In this document: one piece after another, positions 1 to 9,057 of the stretch | Numbering within the stretch: the first letter of the stretch is position 1 | Layout of the letters: every line of letters begins with the position of its first letter | Assembly (NCBI GenBank): GCA_028533045.1 | Contig: JAQQAP010000037.1 | Location: forward strand, 62,001-126,000 | DNA length: 64,000 bases | Origin: Spirochaetales bacterium | GTDB lineage: Bacteria > Spirochaetota > Spirochaetia > DSM-2461 | Direction of reading: 5' to 3' | The notes under the pieces: generated by a model | Databases searched by the model: none | What the model was told of the DNA's origin: nothing | Seen by the model: the letters and a program-made list of their open reading frames with translations, nothing else | Position numbers and translations under genes: made by a program

Positions 1-62
1 TAAGCACAAAACGGCACTATTATATTGTGAAATAGTTGAAAACAACATAAACAGGGGATAAA

Positions 63-1115
63 ATGGCAATCATGAAAATTCTTGTTACCGGAATGGCGGG
101 GTTTATCGGATTCCATACGGCAAAAAGACTGGTCAGCGACGGTCATCAAGTGATCGGTCTGGACAATATTAACGATTATTATGATGTGGAACTCAAGTTT
201 GGCCGACTGCTCGATTTGGGTTTTGCCGGTAACACCTTTGAATATGGTAAGTTGATTAGCTGTGCCCCGGGAACGTCCTTTATCAAGCTGAATCTGGAAG
301 ACGGAGAGGCCCTTCTGGAACTCTTCAAGAAGGAGAAGTTTGACGGGGTTATCCATTTGGCCGCTCAGGCGGGGGTTCGTTACAGTATTAAGAATCCTCT
401 GGCCTATGCAGAAAGCAATGTTAAAGGGACTCTGAATATTCTGGAAGCCTGTCGGCACAGCGGTACTAATAATTTAGTCTTTGCCAGTAGTTCCAGTGTT
501 TACGGATTAAACAAGAAGCAGCCCTTTAAAGAGTCCCATACAGCGGCACATCAAGTCAGTCTTTACGCCGCCAGCAAAAGAAGCTGCGAGGCCATGGCCC
601 ACTCCTATAGCCATCTCTATGGCATTTCTATCACGGGACTTCGTTTCTTTACGGTTTATGGTCCTTGGGGACGTCCCGATATGTCTCCCGTACTTTTTGC
701 CAGTGCCATAGAAGAAGACCGGCCTATTCAGGTATTCAACAACGGTGATATGGCCCGGGATTTTACCTATGTGGAAGACGTGGTGGAAGGTATTGTGCGA
801 ATAATTCAGAGCCCTCCCAAGAAAGACAGCTCCTGGGACCCGGAAAAACCCGATCCCTCTTCCAGTTCCGCTCCCTACAGAATTTATAATATTGGAAACG
901 GTGCTCCCGTTCGTTTGATGGATTTTATCGGGACTATCGAAAAAGCCATGGGTAAGGAAGCTAAAAAGGAATTTAGACCTATGCAGCCCGGTGATGTTCA
1001 GACCACTTGGGCCGATACGACTCTTTTGGAACGGGATTATGGCTATAAACCGCAGGTTTCCATTGAAGAGGGTATAGGAAAGTTTGTCGATTGGTATAAA
1101 TCGTACATAAAATAA
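63..1115 (+). CDS. NAD-dependent epimerase, probable UDP-glucuronate 4-epimerase
   Basis: This is a short-chain dehydrogenase/reductase sugar-nucleotide epimerase of 350 aa, the usual size for UDP-glucuronate 4-epimerases (CapI/LspL/GAE group). An N-terminal Rossmann motif GMAGFIGFHTAK, the SSSSVYG segment and the catalytic pair Tyr168/Lys172 (YAASK) are intact. It would interconvert UDP-GlcA and UDP-GalA in the cytoplasm, using product of the UDP-glucose dehydrogenase encoded at 2459. The start at 63 is chosen because AGGGGA at 53-58 lies 4 nt upstream; an in-frame ATG at 72 is the alternative. UDP-glucose 4-epimerase is less likely given the ugd neighbour. The family is confident, the exact substrate less so. 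Confidence 0.85.
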   Translation: MAIMKILVTGMAGFIGFHTAKRLVSDGHQVIGLDNINDYYDVELKFGRLLDLGFAGNTFEYGKLISCAPGTSFIKLNLEDGEALLELFKKEKFDGVIHLAAQAGVRYSIKNPLAYAESNVKGTLNILEACRHSGTNNLVFASSSSVYGLNKKQPFKESHTAAHQVSLYAASKRSCEAMAHSYSHLYGISITGLRFFTVYGPWGRPDMSPVLFASAIEEDRPIQVFNNGDMARDFTYVEDVVEGIVRIIQSPPKKDSSWDPEKPDPSSSSAPYRIYNIGNGAPVRLMDFIGTIEKAMGKEAKKEFRPMQPGDVQTTWADTTLLERDYGYKPQVSIEEGIGKFVDWYKSYIK

Positions 1116-1137
1116 TTGATCTTTTTTCATATACATC

Positions 1138-1166
1138 TTGAAATCTCTCTTTATGGGGGCTATATT
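1138..1166 (+). promoter_or_regulatory. Sigma70-type promoter of the mntA-hepT-regulator unit
   Basis: TTGAAA at 1138-1143 and TATATT at 1161-1166 are separated by exactly 17 bp. Transcription would start near 1173, about 25 nt before the mntA ATG. This gives the toxin-antitoxin pair its own promoter inside the polysaccharide locus. Confidence 0.6.
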
Positions 1167-1170
1167 TAAG

Positions 1171-1189
1171 TTGTTCATAAATCGAACAA
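1171..1189 (+). promoter_or_regulatory. Inverted repeat, candidate autoregulatory operator
   Basis: TTGTTC (1171-1176) and GAACAA (1184-1189) form a perfect 6-bp inverted repeat with a 7-bp spacer, right at the predicted transcription start. A partial direct repeat AAGTTGTT occurs at 1168 and 1188. The position suits a repressor site for the downstream TA or winged-helix protein; this is an inference. Confidence 0.4.
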
Positions 1190-1197
1190 GTTGTTGT

Positions 1198-1491
1198 ATG
1201 AGATTATCTGAAGAAGAACGGAACATCATAAAAAGCACACTCTATCAAAGTCTGGGAAAGAATATGGACATCTACCTTTTTGGCAGCAGGGTTGATGATT
1301 CCCGCAAAGGCGGGGATATCGATTTATTTGTTAAAGCGGGTAAGTTGATTTCTTTAAAGGATAAACTAAAAGTGCTTACTTTACTGGAAATGAGAGGGAT
1401 TGAGAGAAAAGTAGACTTGATTATTGAAAATCCCCAGAATGTGAATTCCCCTGTAGTAAAAGAGGCCATGTCAAAAGGGATTCTATTATGA
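1198..1491 (+). CDS. mntA: MntA-type minimal nucleotidyltransferase (antitoxin)
   Basis: This 97-aa protein has the MntA antitoxin signature GS-x9-DxD (Gly29-Ser30, Asp40, Asp42, within GSRVDDSRKGGDIDLFV). In characterised type VII systems MntA transfers AMP to a tyrosine of the HepT toxin and silences it. The partner overlaps by 4 bp (ATGA at 1488-1491), so the two are translationally coupled. The frame stays open upstream to 1138, but that would start inside the promoter, so ATG 1198 is preferred although no clear Shine-Dalgarno sequence precedes it. The short length fits minimal nucleotidyltransferases. Confidence 0.85.
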   Translation: MRLSEEERNIIKSTLYQSLGKNMDIYLFGSRVDDSRKGGDIDLFVKAGKLISLKDKLKVLTLLEMRGIERKVDLIIENPQNVNSPVVKEAMSKGILL

Positions 1492-1937
1492 TTCGAGATA
1501 TTATTACCCAAATTGAGTTGCTTTTTAATCGGGCAAATATTGCGTATGATGAAATTATCGAATGGGGAGAGTTGAATCCCGCTGTTTATACTGACTTTGA
1601 GAAAGTTAAAACGATTGATTCTTTTATTTTTCGTTTTATTAAAATTCAGGACCAGATAGGGAATCGGCTGTTTAAATCTTTCTTGAACGGATTGGGTGAC
1701 TATATGGATTCCATGTCTCTCCTTGATGTACTGGATAAGTTGGAAAAACTGGAAATTATCGACAGCAGTTTTGAATGGATGGAAAACAGGAAATTAAGAA
1801 ATACTTTAACCCATGAATATCCTGATAATGAAGCGGAGATTATAGAAGGGATAATAAGGGCTCTTGACGCTTATAACGAAATGGCTAAGGTTTTCCAAAA
1901 AATTAAAAAAATAACTATCAAACGGAATCTTATTTAA
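1488..1937 (+). CDS. hepT: HepT-type HEPN ribonuclease toxin
   Basis: This 149-aa, probably all-helical protein carries the HEPN/HepT motif R-x4-H-x-Y at Arg104, His109 and Tyr111 (RNTLTHEY). In the known family Arg and His form the RNase active site and Tyr is the residue AMPylated by MntA. All three are intact, so the toxin looks active. It starts within the stop codon of mntA. The order is antitoxin first. Its place in a polysaccharide locus may stabilise the locus. Confidence 0.85.
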   Translation: MIRDIITQIELLFNRANIAYDEIIEWGELNPAVYTDFEKVKTIDSFIFRFIKIQDQIGNRLFKSFLNGLGDYMDSMSLLDVLDKLEKLEIIDSSFEWMENRKLRNTLTHEYPDNEAEIIEGIIRALDAYNEMAKVFQKIKKITIKRNLI

Positions 1938-1940
1938 GAT

Positions 1941-2462
1941 ATGGATAGAGAAAAAGAAACCATCATTTTAGAACAGCTTTCTCAAAACAAGGAGCCCGTC
2001 AAGCAAAGGGAGTTGGCCCAAATAGCCGGTCTTTCCCTAGGGATGACCAATGGACTGCTAAAGCGCATGGCCGATAAGGGCCTACTTATGATGGAAAAGG
2101 TAAATTCCCGCAATATCAAGTATATCCTCACCCCAGAAGGCCGCAAAGAACTTAATCGGCGCACCCAGAAGTATATGAAACGGACAATTAAAAACGTGGT
2201 ATACTATCGGGAAGCGGTGGAAGAGCTTGTGCGAAAGGCTTCGGAAGAGGGCTATGAAGGGATAAGCCTGATGGGGAAGTCCGACTTGGATTTTATCCTT
2301 GAGTGGGCCTGTCAGCATTATGGAATGGAATTTACCAGGAATGAGATAAAATCGTCCTTTTTTACTGTTTTTTCGGAAAAAGGACTGGAATATACCGAAG
2401 TTGAGCCGGATAAAGCCGCTTACTTGGGGAAATTGGAAATTAAAGGAGAAGTCAGTTTATGA
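1941..2462 (+). CDS. Winged-helix (MarR-like) transcriptional regulator
   Basis: This 173-aa protein has an N-terminal winged helix-turn-helix (about residues 5-75, with the QRELAQIAGLSLGMTNGLLK recognition region) and a basic linker. A C-terminal domain of about 90 residues is not recognised by me. It resembles the MarR-type regulators often encoded inside exopolysaccharide loci. It begins 3 bp after hepT and its stop overlaps the ugd start (ATGA, 2459-2462), so it is cotranscribed with both. Likely roles are control of the polysaccharide operon or of the TA promoter at 1138; which one cannot be told from sequence. Confidence 0.7.
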   Translation: MDREKETIILEQLSQNKEPVKQRELAQIAGLSLGMTNGLLKRMADKGLLMMEKVNSRNIKYILTPEGRKELNRRTQKYMKRTIKNVVYYREAVEELVRKASEEGYEGISLMGKSDLDFILEWACQHYGMEFTRNEIKSSFFTVFSEKGLEYTEVEPDKAAYLGKLEIKGEVSL

Positions 2463-3796
2463 ATATTGCCGTAATTGGAACCGGTTATGTAGGATTAGTA
2501 TCGGGAGCCTGTTTTGCCGAAGTAGGTAATCGTGTCACCTGTGTTGATGTGAATCAGGATAAGATTGATAAGCTTAAAGAGGGCATTATTCCTATTTATG
2601 AACCGGGCCTGGAAGAAATGGTTCTGCGCTGTCATAAACACGGAGATCTCCAGTTTTCCACCAGTTTAAAAGAGGCTATTCAGAATGTGGAAGTCGTTTT
2701 TATCGCCGTGGGAACTCCCATGGGAGACGACGGAAGCGCCGATTTAACCTATGTTCTGGGTGTGGCTAAAGAGATTGGCCAGGCCATGAAGAAGGAACTT
2801 ATCATTGTAGATAAATCTACCGTTCCCGTAGGTACGGCGGAAAAAGTAAAAGCTGCCATTGCCGGTGAATTGGCAAGCCGTGGCGCCGATATTCCCTTTC
2901 ATGTCGTATCAAACCCGGAATTCCTCAAGGAAGGAAATGCCGTACGTGACTTTATGTATCCCGACCGCGTTGTTATCGGGGCCGATTCGGAAGAGGCTGC
3001 CAAAAAAATGAAAGCCCTTTACGGTACATTTACTTTTAACCATGATCGGGTTATTACCATGGACATCAAGTCTGCAGAGATGACCAAGTACGCCGCCAAC
3101 TGTATGCTGGCTACCAAAATCAGCTTTATCAATGAAATTGCCAATATCTGTGAGCGTGTCGGGGCCGATGCGAACAAGGTACGCTTGGGAATCGGTTCGG
3201 ACGGAAGAATCGGCTACTCCTTTATCTATCCCGGTGCGGGATACGGCGGTTCCTGTTTTCCCAAGGATGTTAATGCCTTAATCAAAACCAGCCGGGATTA
3301 CGGTTATACCAGCCGGATTCTCGAAGCGGTAGACCAGGTGAATCAGGATCAGAAAAAACTGATCCCCGCCAAGGTGGTTAAGCGTTTTGGAGAAGATCTT
3401 TCCGGAATGACCTTTGGTCTTTGGGGGCTGACTTTTAAGCCTAACACGGACGATATGCGTGAAGCGCCTTCTATTACATTAATCAAGGAACTCACTTCTC
3501 GTGGGGCAAAAGTTCAGGCCTATGATCCTGAGGGACGGGAGCAGTCTGAAGGGTATTACTTGAAGGATGTAAAAGGCCTTGAATACTGTGAAAGCAAGTA
3601 CGATGCTCTTAAGGGGGCGGAGGCTATGATTCTTCTGACCGAATGGAAGGAATTTCGTTCACCTGACTATATAGAAATGGAGAAGCTTCTGAAGAATAAG
3701 GTGATTATTGATGGAAGAAACCAGTACGATCCGGAAGCGATGAAAGAATGGGACTGGGAATATCATTTTGTGGGTGAGCCTGGGGAAAATGCATAG
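2459..3796 (+). CDS. ugd: UDP-glucose 6-dehydrogenase
   Basis: This 445-aa enzyme oxidises UDP-glucose to UDP-glucuronate with two NAD+. The N-terminal nucleotide-binding motif [17 protein letters not shown] begins at residue 7. The catalytic cysteine is Cys266 in [12 protein letters not shown], and the C-terminal UDP-binding domain has the [13 protein letters not shown] motif. Length and motifs are standard. AAAGGAG at 2443-2449 is a good Shine-Dalgarno for ATG 2459, which overlaps the preceding stop. The product feeds the epimerase at 63 and presumably uronic acid transfer to the surface polysaccharide. Confidence 0.96.
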   Translation: MNIAVIGTGYVGLVSGACFAEVGNRVTCVDVNQDKIDKLKEGIIPIYEPGLEEMVLRCHKHGDLQFSTSLKEAIQNVEVVFIAVGTPMGDDGSADLTYVLGVAKEIGQAMKKELIIVDKSTVPVGTAEKVKAAIAGELASRGADIPFHVVSNPEFLKEGNAVRDFMYPDRVVIGADSEEAAKKMKALYGTFTFNHDRVITMDIKSAEMTKYAANCMLATKISFINEIANICERVGADANKVRLGIGSDGRIGYSFIYPGAGYGGSCFPKDVNALIKTSRDYGYTSRILEAVDQVNQDQKKLIPAKVVKRFGEDLSGMTFGLWGLTFKPNTDDMREAPSITLIKELTSRGAKVQAYDPEGREQSEGYYLKDVKGLEYCESKYDALKGAEAMILLTEWKEFRSPDYIEMEKLLKNKVIIDGRNQYDPEAMKEWDWEYHFVGEPGENA

Positions 3797-3797
3797 G

Positions 3798-4883
3798 ATG
3801 AAGAAAGCTTTAATTACTGGTATTACTGGGCAGGATGGGTCATACCTCGCAGAGTTTCTTTTAAAAAAAGGTTATGAGGTTCACGGAATTAAAAGAAGAG
3901 CTTCCAGTTTTAATACAGATCGAATTGATCATATATATCAAGATCCACATGCAAAAAAAGCTCGTTTTTTTCTTCATTATGGGGACCTAACTGATTCTAC
4001 TAACCTGATTCGAATCATTAAAGAGGTAGAACCTGATGAAGTTTATAACTTGGGTGCTCAAAGCCATGTTCAAGTTAGCTTTGAGGTTCCCGAGTATACC
4101 GCAGATTCCGATGCGGTGGGTACTTTACGATTATTGGAAGCTATTAGGTTATTGGGAATGGAAAAAAAGATTAGATTTTATCAGGCATCCACTAGTGAGC
4201 TTTACGGTAAGGTACAGGAAGTTCCCCAAAGTGAAACAACTCCGTTTTATCCCCGTAGTCCATATGGTGTGGCAAAGTTATATGGTTTTTGGATTGTCAA
4301 GAATTATAGGGAATCATATGGGATGTATTCTTGTAACGGAATCCTTTTTAACCATGAATCGCCCCGTCGTGGGGAAACTTTTGTAACCAGAAAGATTACT
4401 AGGGCGGCAGCACGGATTAAACTTGGACTTCAGGATAAACTTTACCTGGGGAATATGGATTCTTTAAGGGACTGGGGATTTGCCGGGGATTATGTAAAAG
4501 GCATGTGGATGATGCTTCAACAGGACAAACCGGAGGATTTTGTACTGGCTACGGGAAAGATGACTACAGTGAGAGATTTTGTTCAAATGTCCTTTGCCAG
4601 AGCTGGAATAGAACTGGATTTCAAGGGGGAAGGTGAAAAGGAAATTGGGATTGATAGAGCGACCGGTAAGGACGTTGTCGCAGTTGATCCCCGTTATTTC
4701 AGACCCTGTGAAGTTGACCAGTTGTTAGGTAATCCTTCTAAAGCAAAAGAGTTGATGGGGTGGTCAACTGAAGTCTCTGTAGAACAACTCTGTCATATGA
4801 TGGTAGATGCCGATATGGAAGATGCCAAGCGAGATAAACATTTGGCGGAAGGCGGCTTTGAGGTTAAGGAATATAATGAATAA
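3798..4883 (+). CDS. gmd: GDP-mannose 4,6-dehydratase
   Basis: This 361-aa SDR enzyme makes GDP-4-keto-6-deoxymannose, the first step to GDP-L-fucose. It shows the [10 protein letters not shown] Rossmann motif, [13 protein letters not shown], the substrate segment [15 protein letters not shown] and the catalytic Tyr156/Lys160 (YGVAK). The start is set at ATG 3798, one base after the ugd stop; an upstream in-frame ATG at 3768 would add ten atypical residues inside ugd. From here the DNA becomes AT-richer than ugd. The next gene, fcl, overlaps by 8 bp. Confidence 0.95.
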   Translation: MKKALITGITGQDGSYLAEFLLKKGYEVHGIKRRASSFNTDRIDHIYQDPHAKKARFFLHYGDLTDSTNLIRIIKEVEPDEVYNLGAQSHVQVSFEVPEYTADSDAVGTLRLLEAIRLLGMEKKIRFYQASTSELYGKVQEVPQSETTPFYPRSPYGVAKLYGFWIVKNYRESYGMYSCNGILFNHESPRRGETFVTRKITRAAARIKLGLQDKLYLGNMDSLRDWGFAGDYVKGMWMMLQQDKPEDFVLATGKMTTVRDFVQMSFARAGIELDFKGEGEKEIGIDRATGKDVVAVDPRYFRPCEVDQLLGNPSKAKELMGWSTEVSVEQLCHMMVDADMEDAKRDKHLAEGGFEVKEYNE

Positions 4884-5814
4884 ATCGGATAAAATATATG
4901 TCGCCGGTCATCGAGGACTTGTGGGTCGTGCTATATTGAAGAGCCTTCAAAGGAAAGGGTATAAGAATATTATCACTAGGACTCACAATGAGCTGGATTT
5001 GACCCGCCAGATCGATGTAGAAACATTCTTTGAAGAGCAGCAACCCGATTATGTATTTCTGGCTGCAGCTAAGGTTGGCGGAATAGGGGGGAATTCTACT
5101 TATCCCGCTGATTTTATCTATATCAACATGGCAATTGCACTAAATGTAATACATTCGGCTTATAAAGTTGGAGTAAAAAAGCTGTTGAACCTGGGATCAA
5201 CTTGTATTTATCCTAAAATGGCACCTCAACCTTTAAAGGAAGATGCACTTTTAACTGGACCTTTGGAAGTGACAAATGAAGCTTATGCTTTAGCAAAAAT
5301 TAGTGCTATTAGACTGTGTAAGCATTATAATGATCAGTACGGAACAAATTATATTTCTGCCATGCCTACTAATCTCTATGGACCGGGTGATAGTTATGAT
5401 CTGGAAACGGCTCATGTTCTTCCTACTATGATCAGAAAATTTCATGAAGCAAAGACAAATGGAGGTAAAGTTCTTCTCTGGGGAGATGGTTCACCCTTAA
5501 GAGAATTTCTCTATTCTGAAGATTTAGCAGATGCAGTTATATATCTGATGGAGAATAAAGATTATTCTGATATTGGTGAGTTTATAAATGTGGGTAGCGG
5601 TAAAGAGCTTTCTATTAAAAAATTGGCAGAGACTATTGCCCGTATTGTTGGTTTTGAGGGTGAAGTGGAATGGGATTCTTCCAAACCTAACGGGACTCCC
5701 AGGAAGCTTTCGGATATATCTCGATTGGTTGGTCTTGGCTGGAAACCGAAAGTTGAGTTAGAAACAGGTATTGCCATTTCATATGATGATTTTCAAAAAC
5801 GTTTTTGTTTATGA
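4876..5814 (+). CDS. fcl: GDP-L-fucose synthase
   Basis: This 312-aa SDR epimerase-reductase converts GDP-4-keto-6-deoxymannose to GDP-L-fucose. It has the N-terminal [10 protein letters not shown] motif, the GSTCIYPK segment and catalytic Tyr137/Lys141 (YALAK). The ATG at 4876 is preceded by AAGGA at 4866-4870 with 5 nt spacing and overlaps gmd by 8 bp, so the pair is coupled. Together with gmd it gives the activated donor for the GT10 fucosyltransferase encoded immediately downstream. Confidence 0.95.
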   Translation: MNKSDKIYVAGHRGLVGRAILKSLQRKGYKNIITRTHNELDLTRQIDVETFFEEQQPDYVFLAAAKVGGIGGNSTYPADFIYINMAIALNVIHSAYKVGVKKLLNLGSTCIYPKMAPQPLKEDALLTGPLEVTNEAYALAKISAIRLCKHYNDQYGTNYISAMPTNLYGPGDSYDLETAHVLPTMIRKFHEAKTNGGKVLLWGDGSPLREFLYSEDLADAVIYLMENKDYSDIGEFINVGSGKELSIKKLAETIARIVGFEGEVEWDSSKPNGTPRKLSDISRLVGLGWKPKVELETGIAISYDDFQKRFCL

Positions 5815-5833
5815 TGAAATGTTTATTTATAAT
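5805..5833 (+). promoter_or_regulatory. Candidate promoter before the GT10 gene
   Basis: TTGTTT (5805-5810), a 17-bp spacer and a perfect TATAAT (5828-5833) lie across the end of fcl. The start point would be near 5840, giving a leader of about 11 nt that barely includes the Shine-Dalgarno AGGAGA (5838-5843). The local AT-richness makes chance matches likelier. Confidence 0.4.
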
Positions 5834-5850
5834 GTTTAGGAGAAACTAAA

Positions 5851-6876
5851 ATGAAAAAAATAGCTTTCCATGTGTCAAACCTTGTTTTTGGAAATAATAA
5901 GATGTTTGAACTAGATGATCCCATTTTGAATAGGGATAATGGCAGACATCAGTTCTATGAATTAAGAAAGTGCTTTAAAGTGAATGGTTATGATTTAGTT
6001 ACGCATGATATGGTTAATCTTCATGATGTTGATGCAGTCATCTATTACAATGTTCCGAAAGAAGAAAAAGAATTGAATGATAATGAAAACAACTTACTTT
6101 TGTTTTTGGAAAGTAAACATGTTCGCCCTGATAACTATAATTTAAAAAGGCATGTTAAATATAAGCGGATATTTACTAACTGTGATGATTTTATTGACAA
6201 TGAAAGATACTATAAAGTTAATTACTCCTATGATATTCCAATTTCCATTCCTAGAAATATAGAAAATAAAACAAAAGAGTTTGCTCTAATTGCTGGTAAT
6301 AAATCACGGCTTGGAAAGAATAGTGGTTTAAAAGCGAGAAGAAATGTTCTCGATTGGTTTGAAAAATATGAACCAGGAGATATAGATCTTTATGGAAAGG
6401 ATTGGAATAAATATATATTCCCTAAGATTAAAGGAATAAGACGATTAAATCGGATAGACAAACTTCAGGAATTATTTGGACCCAATTATTCATTTTATAA
6501 GGGTATGATTGATTCTAAATATGATATTTTGACTAAGTATAAATTTTCGTTCACCTATGAAAATGTTCTAGATATAGAAGGCTATATTACAGAAAAAATA
6601 TTTGATTCTTTTTTTGCTGGTTGTGTACCAGTCTATAGAGGAGCATCAAACATAGATAAATATATTCCAGAGAATTGTTTTATTGATGAAAGAAAATTCA
6701 ATGATTATTCAAAATTGCATAAATATTTAAAGAGTATGGATGATAATCAGTATAAGGATTATTTAAATAATATTGAACTTTTTTTAAATAGCGATAAATC
6801 AGAACAATTTCGTAGTAGTTATTTCGCCAATGTTATTGTTAGAGAAACTTTAAAAATAATAAATGGTGATGATTAG
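5851..6876 (+). CDS. GT10 family fucosyltransferase
   Basis: This 341-aa protein matches the C-terminal donor-binding half of GT10 alpha-1,3/1,4-fucosyltransferases: FSFTYENV, GYITEKIFDSFFAGCVPVYR and GASNIDKYIP around residues 230-275. These enzymes use GDP-L-fucose, exactly what gmd and fcl supply upstream. No signal or membrane segment is evident, so it acts at the cytoplasmic face. The gene is strongly AT-rich (15 of 60 bases G/C at 6181-6240), unlike ugd, which suggests recent acquisition. The linkage type cannot be predicted. Confidence 0.85.
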   Translation: MKKIAFHVSNLVFGNNKMFELDDPILNRDNGRHQFYELRKCFKVNGYDLVTHDMVNLHDVDAVIYYNVPKEEKELNDNENNLLLFLESKHVRPDNYNLKRHVKYKRIFTNCDDFIDNERYYKVNYSYDIPISIPRNIENKTKEFALIAGNKSRLGKNSGLKARRNVLDWFEKYEPGDIDLYGKDWNKYIFPKIKGIRRLNRIDKLQELFGPNYSFYKGMIDSKYDILTKYKFSFTYENVLDIEGYITEKIFDSFFAGCVPVYRGASNIDKYIPENCFIDERKFNDYSKLHKYLKSMDDNQYKDYLNNIELFLNSDKSEQFRSSYFANVIVRETLKIINGDD

Positions 6877-6879
6877 CAT

Positions 6880-7857
6880 ATGAATAATCCTCTCTTTTCT
6901 GTTGTAATACCTGCATACAATAAAGCTCCTCATATTCAACGAGCTATCGAATCTGTTCTTAATCAATCAAATAAGGATTATGAGCTTATTGTTATCGATG
7001 ATGCTTCAACAGATAATAGTTTGAGCATTATTCGAGATATTCTCAAAGAAGTACAAAATGCCATTGTTTTAGAAAGGGATGAACCTGGACCAGGAGGGTA
7101 TGCGGCAAGAAACCTTGGGATTCATGAATCAAGGGGCAAGTGGATAGCTTTTCTCGATGCCGATGATGAGTGGTATCCGGGGTTACTAGATGAATACCAT
7201 CAAATCATTGAAAATAATTGCGAATGTAAATTTATTGCAACTGCACAAAAACGAGTTTCAGAAGATGGTATTGAAACGTTAGATCCTTATAGTAAAAAAA
7301 ATAAGCAAAATGACATAAAGATATTTGATCTATTAGAATATTCAATCGCAGGTGGAATGGGGCAAAATCCTATACAGACCTCTTCGGTTTGTGTAAGTAA
7401 AAATTTACTTCTAGAAATAGGAGGGTTTCCTCATAAAAGATGTGTAAGAGGAGGCGATAGGGATACTTGGTTACGATTGCTTATGGTTACTGATCTGTAT
7501 TGGACACCCTTTATTGGTGCGGTATACTATCGCGATACTGTAAATATGGTGACTATTGATACTCCAAAAAGTTTAACCCCATGTCATGAAAAGACATATA
7601 AGGACATTTTGCAGAATACCGACTTGAGGTGTAAATATGGTCGTGGATTATGTTCAATTATAAAGAAGCAATCAAATTATGAGAAAAAATCTCTTTATAA
7701 ACAAATGGTATTTCACGGTAAATTGCAGATGAGAGATTTGAAACACTTGTACAAATCTCAAGATCTTATTTTCACGGCTATATTGATTTTTTTCGCGGTT
7801 CTTCCCGGGAGATTACAAAAGAAGATTGTCAGGTTGTTCTTTTTTAAAGGTAAATAA
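6880..7857 (+). CDS. GT2 family glycosyltransferase
   Basis: This 325-aa GT-A fold enzyme has the N-terminal pattern SVVIPAYNKAPHIQRAIESV, the nucleotide-binding VIDDASTDNS and the metal-binding FLDADDEW (near residue 95). A hydrophobic stretch near the C-terminus could attach it to the membrane. It starts 3 bp after the GT10 gene, is AT-rich like it, and belongs to the same transcription unit. Donor and acceptor are unknown. Confidence 0.88.
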   Translation: MNNPLFSVVIPAYNKAPHIQRAIESVLNQSNKDYELIVIDDASTDNSLSIIRDILKEVQNAIVLERDEPGPGGYAARNLGIHESRGKWIAFLDADDEWYPGLLDEYHQIIENNCECKFIATAQKRVSEDGIETLDPYSKKNKQNDIKIFDLLEYSIAGGMGQNPIQTSSVCVSKNLLLEIGGFPHKRCVRGGDRDTWLRLLMVTDLYWTPFIGAVYYRDTVNMVTIDTPKSLTPCHEKTYKDILQNTDLRCKYGRGLCSIIKKQSNYEKKSLYKQMVFHGKLQMRDLKHLYKSQDLIFTAILIFFAVLPGRLQKKIVRLFFFKGK

Positions 7858-8997
7858 ATGAAAATACTTATTATTATTCCATCAATGACTTCGGGGGGAG
7901 CGGAACATGTTGTCGCAGATATGACGGCTCGTTGGTGTAAATCCCATGAAATCCATCTGTTGACATTTAGTAACAAAAATAAGGATTTTTATAAAGTTTC
8001 TCCATTAGTTGTAAGATACGATATGGAAGGTCGGAAACGAAAGATTTGGAACTTGAAAGCTCAATTCTCAATAATAAAAAAGATTAAGTCTGTAACGAAA
8101 AACATTCAACCAGATATTGTTATTTCATTTATACATAAGGCTAATATTTATTCAAGTTTCGCTCTTTGGGGGAGTCATATTCCCTTGGTTTTATCGGAAA
8201 GTTCGCTAATCAACAGGAGTGATGTCCCGGTACATATTTCTTTATTAAGAAAGCTTTTGTATCCAAGAGCTTTTAAATTAGTAGTTCTATCTGAATCAAT
8301 TAAACGTGAATTACTGATGACTATCCCAAAGGTTTATGAAACTGATGTTGTTGCAATTCCTAATCCAATTGATGTTAGTGAAAAAAAAGATCAGGTGGAA
8401 CCTTTAAATGAATTTACAGGGCAGAACCTGGATGGTAAGAAGATAATAATTTCTGTTGGAAGGTTAATTCCTCTAAAATCATTTGATCATTTAATTAAGG
8501 CAATAAAAGAGGTTAAGTCTAAAGGGTCAGGTTTTCATCTTGTTATTATTGGAGAGGGTGAGGAAAGGGCTAACTTAGAATCAATAATTCAGAGGGAGGA
8601 TCTCCTTGAATGTGTTAGTTTGCCGGGTAGAACAAATAGCGTATTGTCCTACCTTGAGCAAGCTGACTTTTCAATTTCTACTTCACAGTTGGAAGGATTT
8701 GGGATGGCTGTTATTGAATCCTTAGCTGTAGGTACGCCCGTACTTGCTTATGATGCTCCTGGTGTTAGAGATTTGATTAAGCACGGGTATAATGGAGAAT
8801 TAGTTCCTTATGGTGATATACATTTACTGTCTGAACGCATTATTAGATGGTTAGAAGATGAGGATATTTGTAAGTCATATATTAAGAATACGAGGGAAGT
8901 CGTTAATCAATATTCCTGTAAAAACGTAGATTCCATTTGGGAAACTGAAGTATTTGAGCTGGTCGTAAAAGAATCGAAACTTGTTAAAAAAATCTGA
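7858..8997 (+). CDS. GT4 family glycosyltransferase
   Basis: This 379-aa GT-B enzyme has the N-terminal IIPSMTSGGAEHVVADMT acceptor-domain motif and the C-terminal donor-domain start IIISVGRLIPLKSFDHLI. The EX7E motif is EGFGMAVIE. It resembles retaining transferases such as GalNAc transferases of the PglH/PglJ/WbnK type, but the sugar cannot be assigned. It starts directly after the preceding stop, with AAAGG as Shine-Dalgarno, and is AT-rich. Confidence 0.88.
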   Translation: MKILIIIPSMTSGGAEHVVADMTARWCKSHEIHLLTFSNKNKDFYKVSPLVVRYDMEGRKRKIWNLKAQFSIIKKIKSVTKNIQPDIVISFIHKANIYSSFALWGSHIPLVLSESSLINRSDVPVHISLLRKLLYPRAFKLVVLSESIKRELLMTIPKVYETDVVAIPNPIDVSEKKDQVEPLNEFTGQNLDGKKIIISVGRLIPLKSFDHLIKAIKEVKSKGSGFHLVIIGEGEERANLESIIQREDLLECVSLPGRTNSVLSYLEQADFSISTSQLEGFGMAVIESLAVGTPVLAYDAPGVRDLIKHGYNGELVPYGDIHLLSERIIRWLEDEDICKSYIKNTREVVNQYSCKNVDSIWETEVFELVVKESKLVKKI

Positions 8998-9000
8998 AAA

Positions 9001-9028
9001 TTGTATTATGTGTCTATTAAAGCATAAT
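9001..9028 (+). promoter_or_regulatory. Weak candidate promoter in the 60-bp gap before the 9058 gene
   Basis: TTGTAT (9001-9006) and CATAAT (9023-9028) are spaced 16 bp apart. This is one of the few gaps in the locus. In AT-rich DNA the support is modest. Confidence 0.25.
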
Positions 9029-9057
9029 AGATAATGGAGCTTTGAGGTTGGTTTACA

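Noticed and set aside
1-62. TATATT at 21-26 as the promoter of the first gene
   Set aside because: The matching -35 position falls outside or at the window edge, so it cannot be judged.
507-1238. 243-codon reverse frame over the epimerase gene
   Set aside because: It overlaps the epimerase and the toxin-antitoxin promoter and shows no family features.
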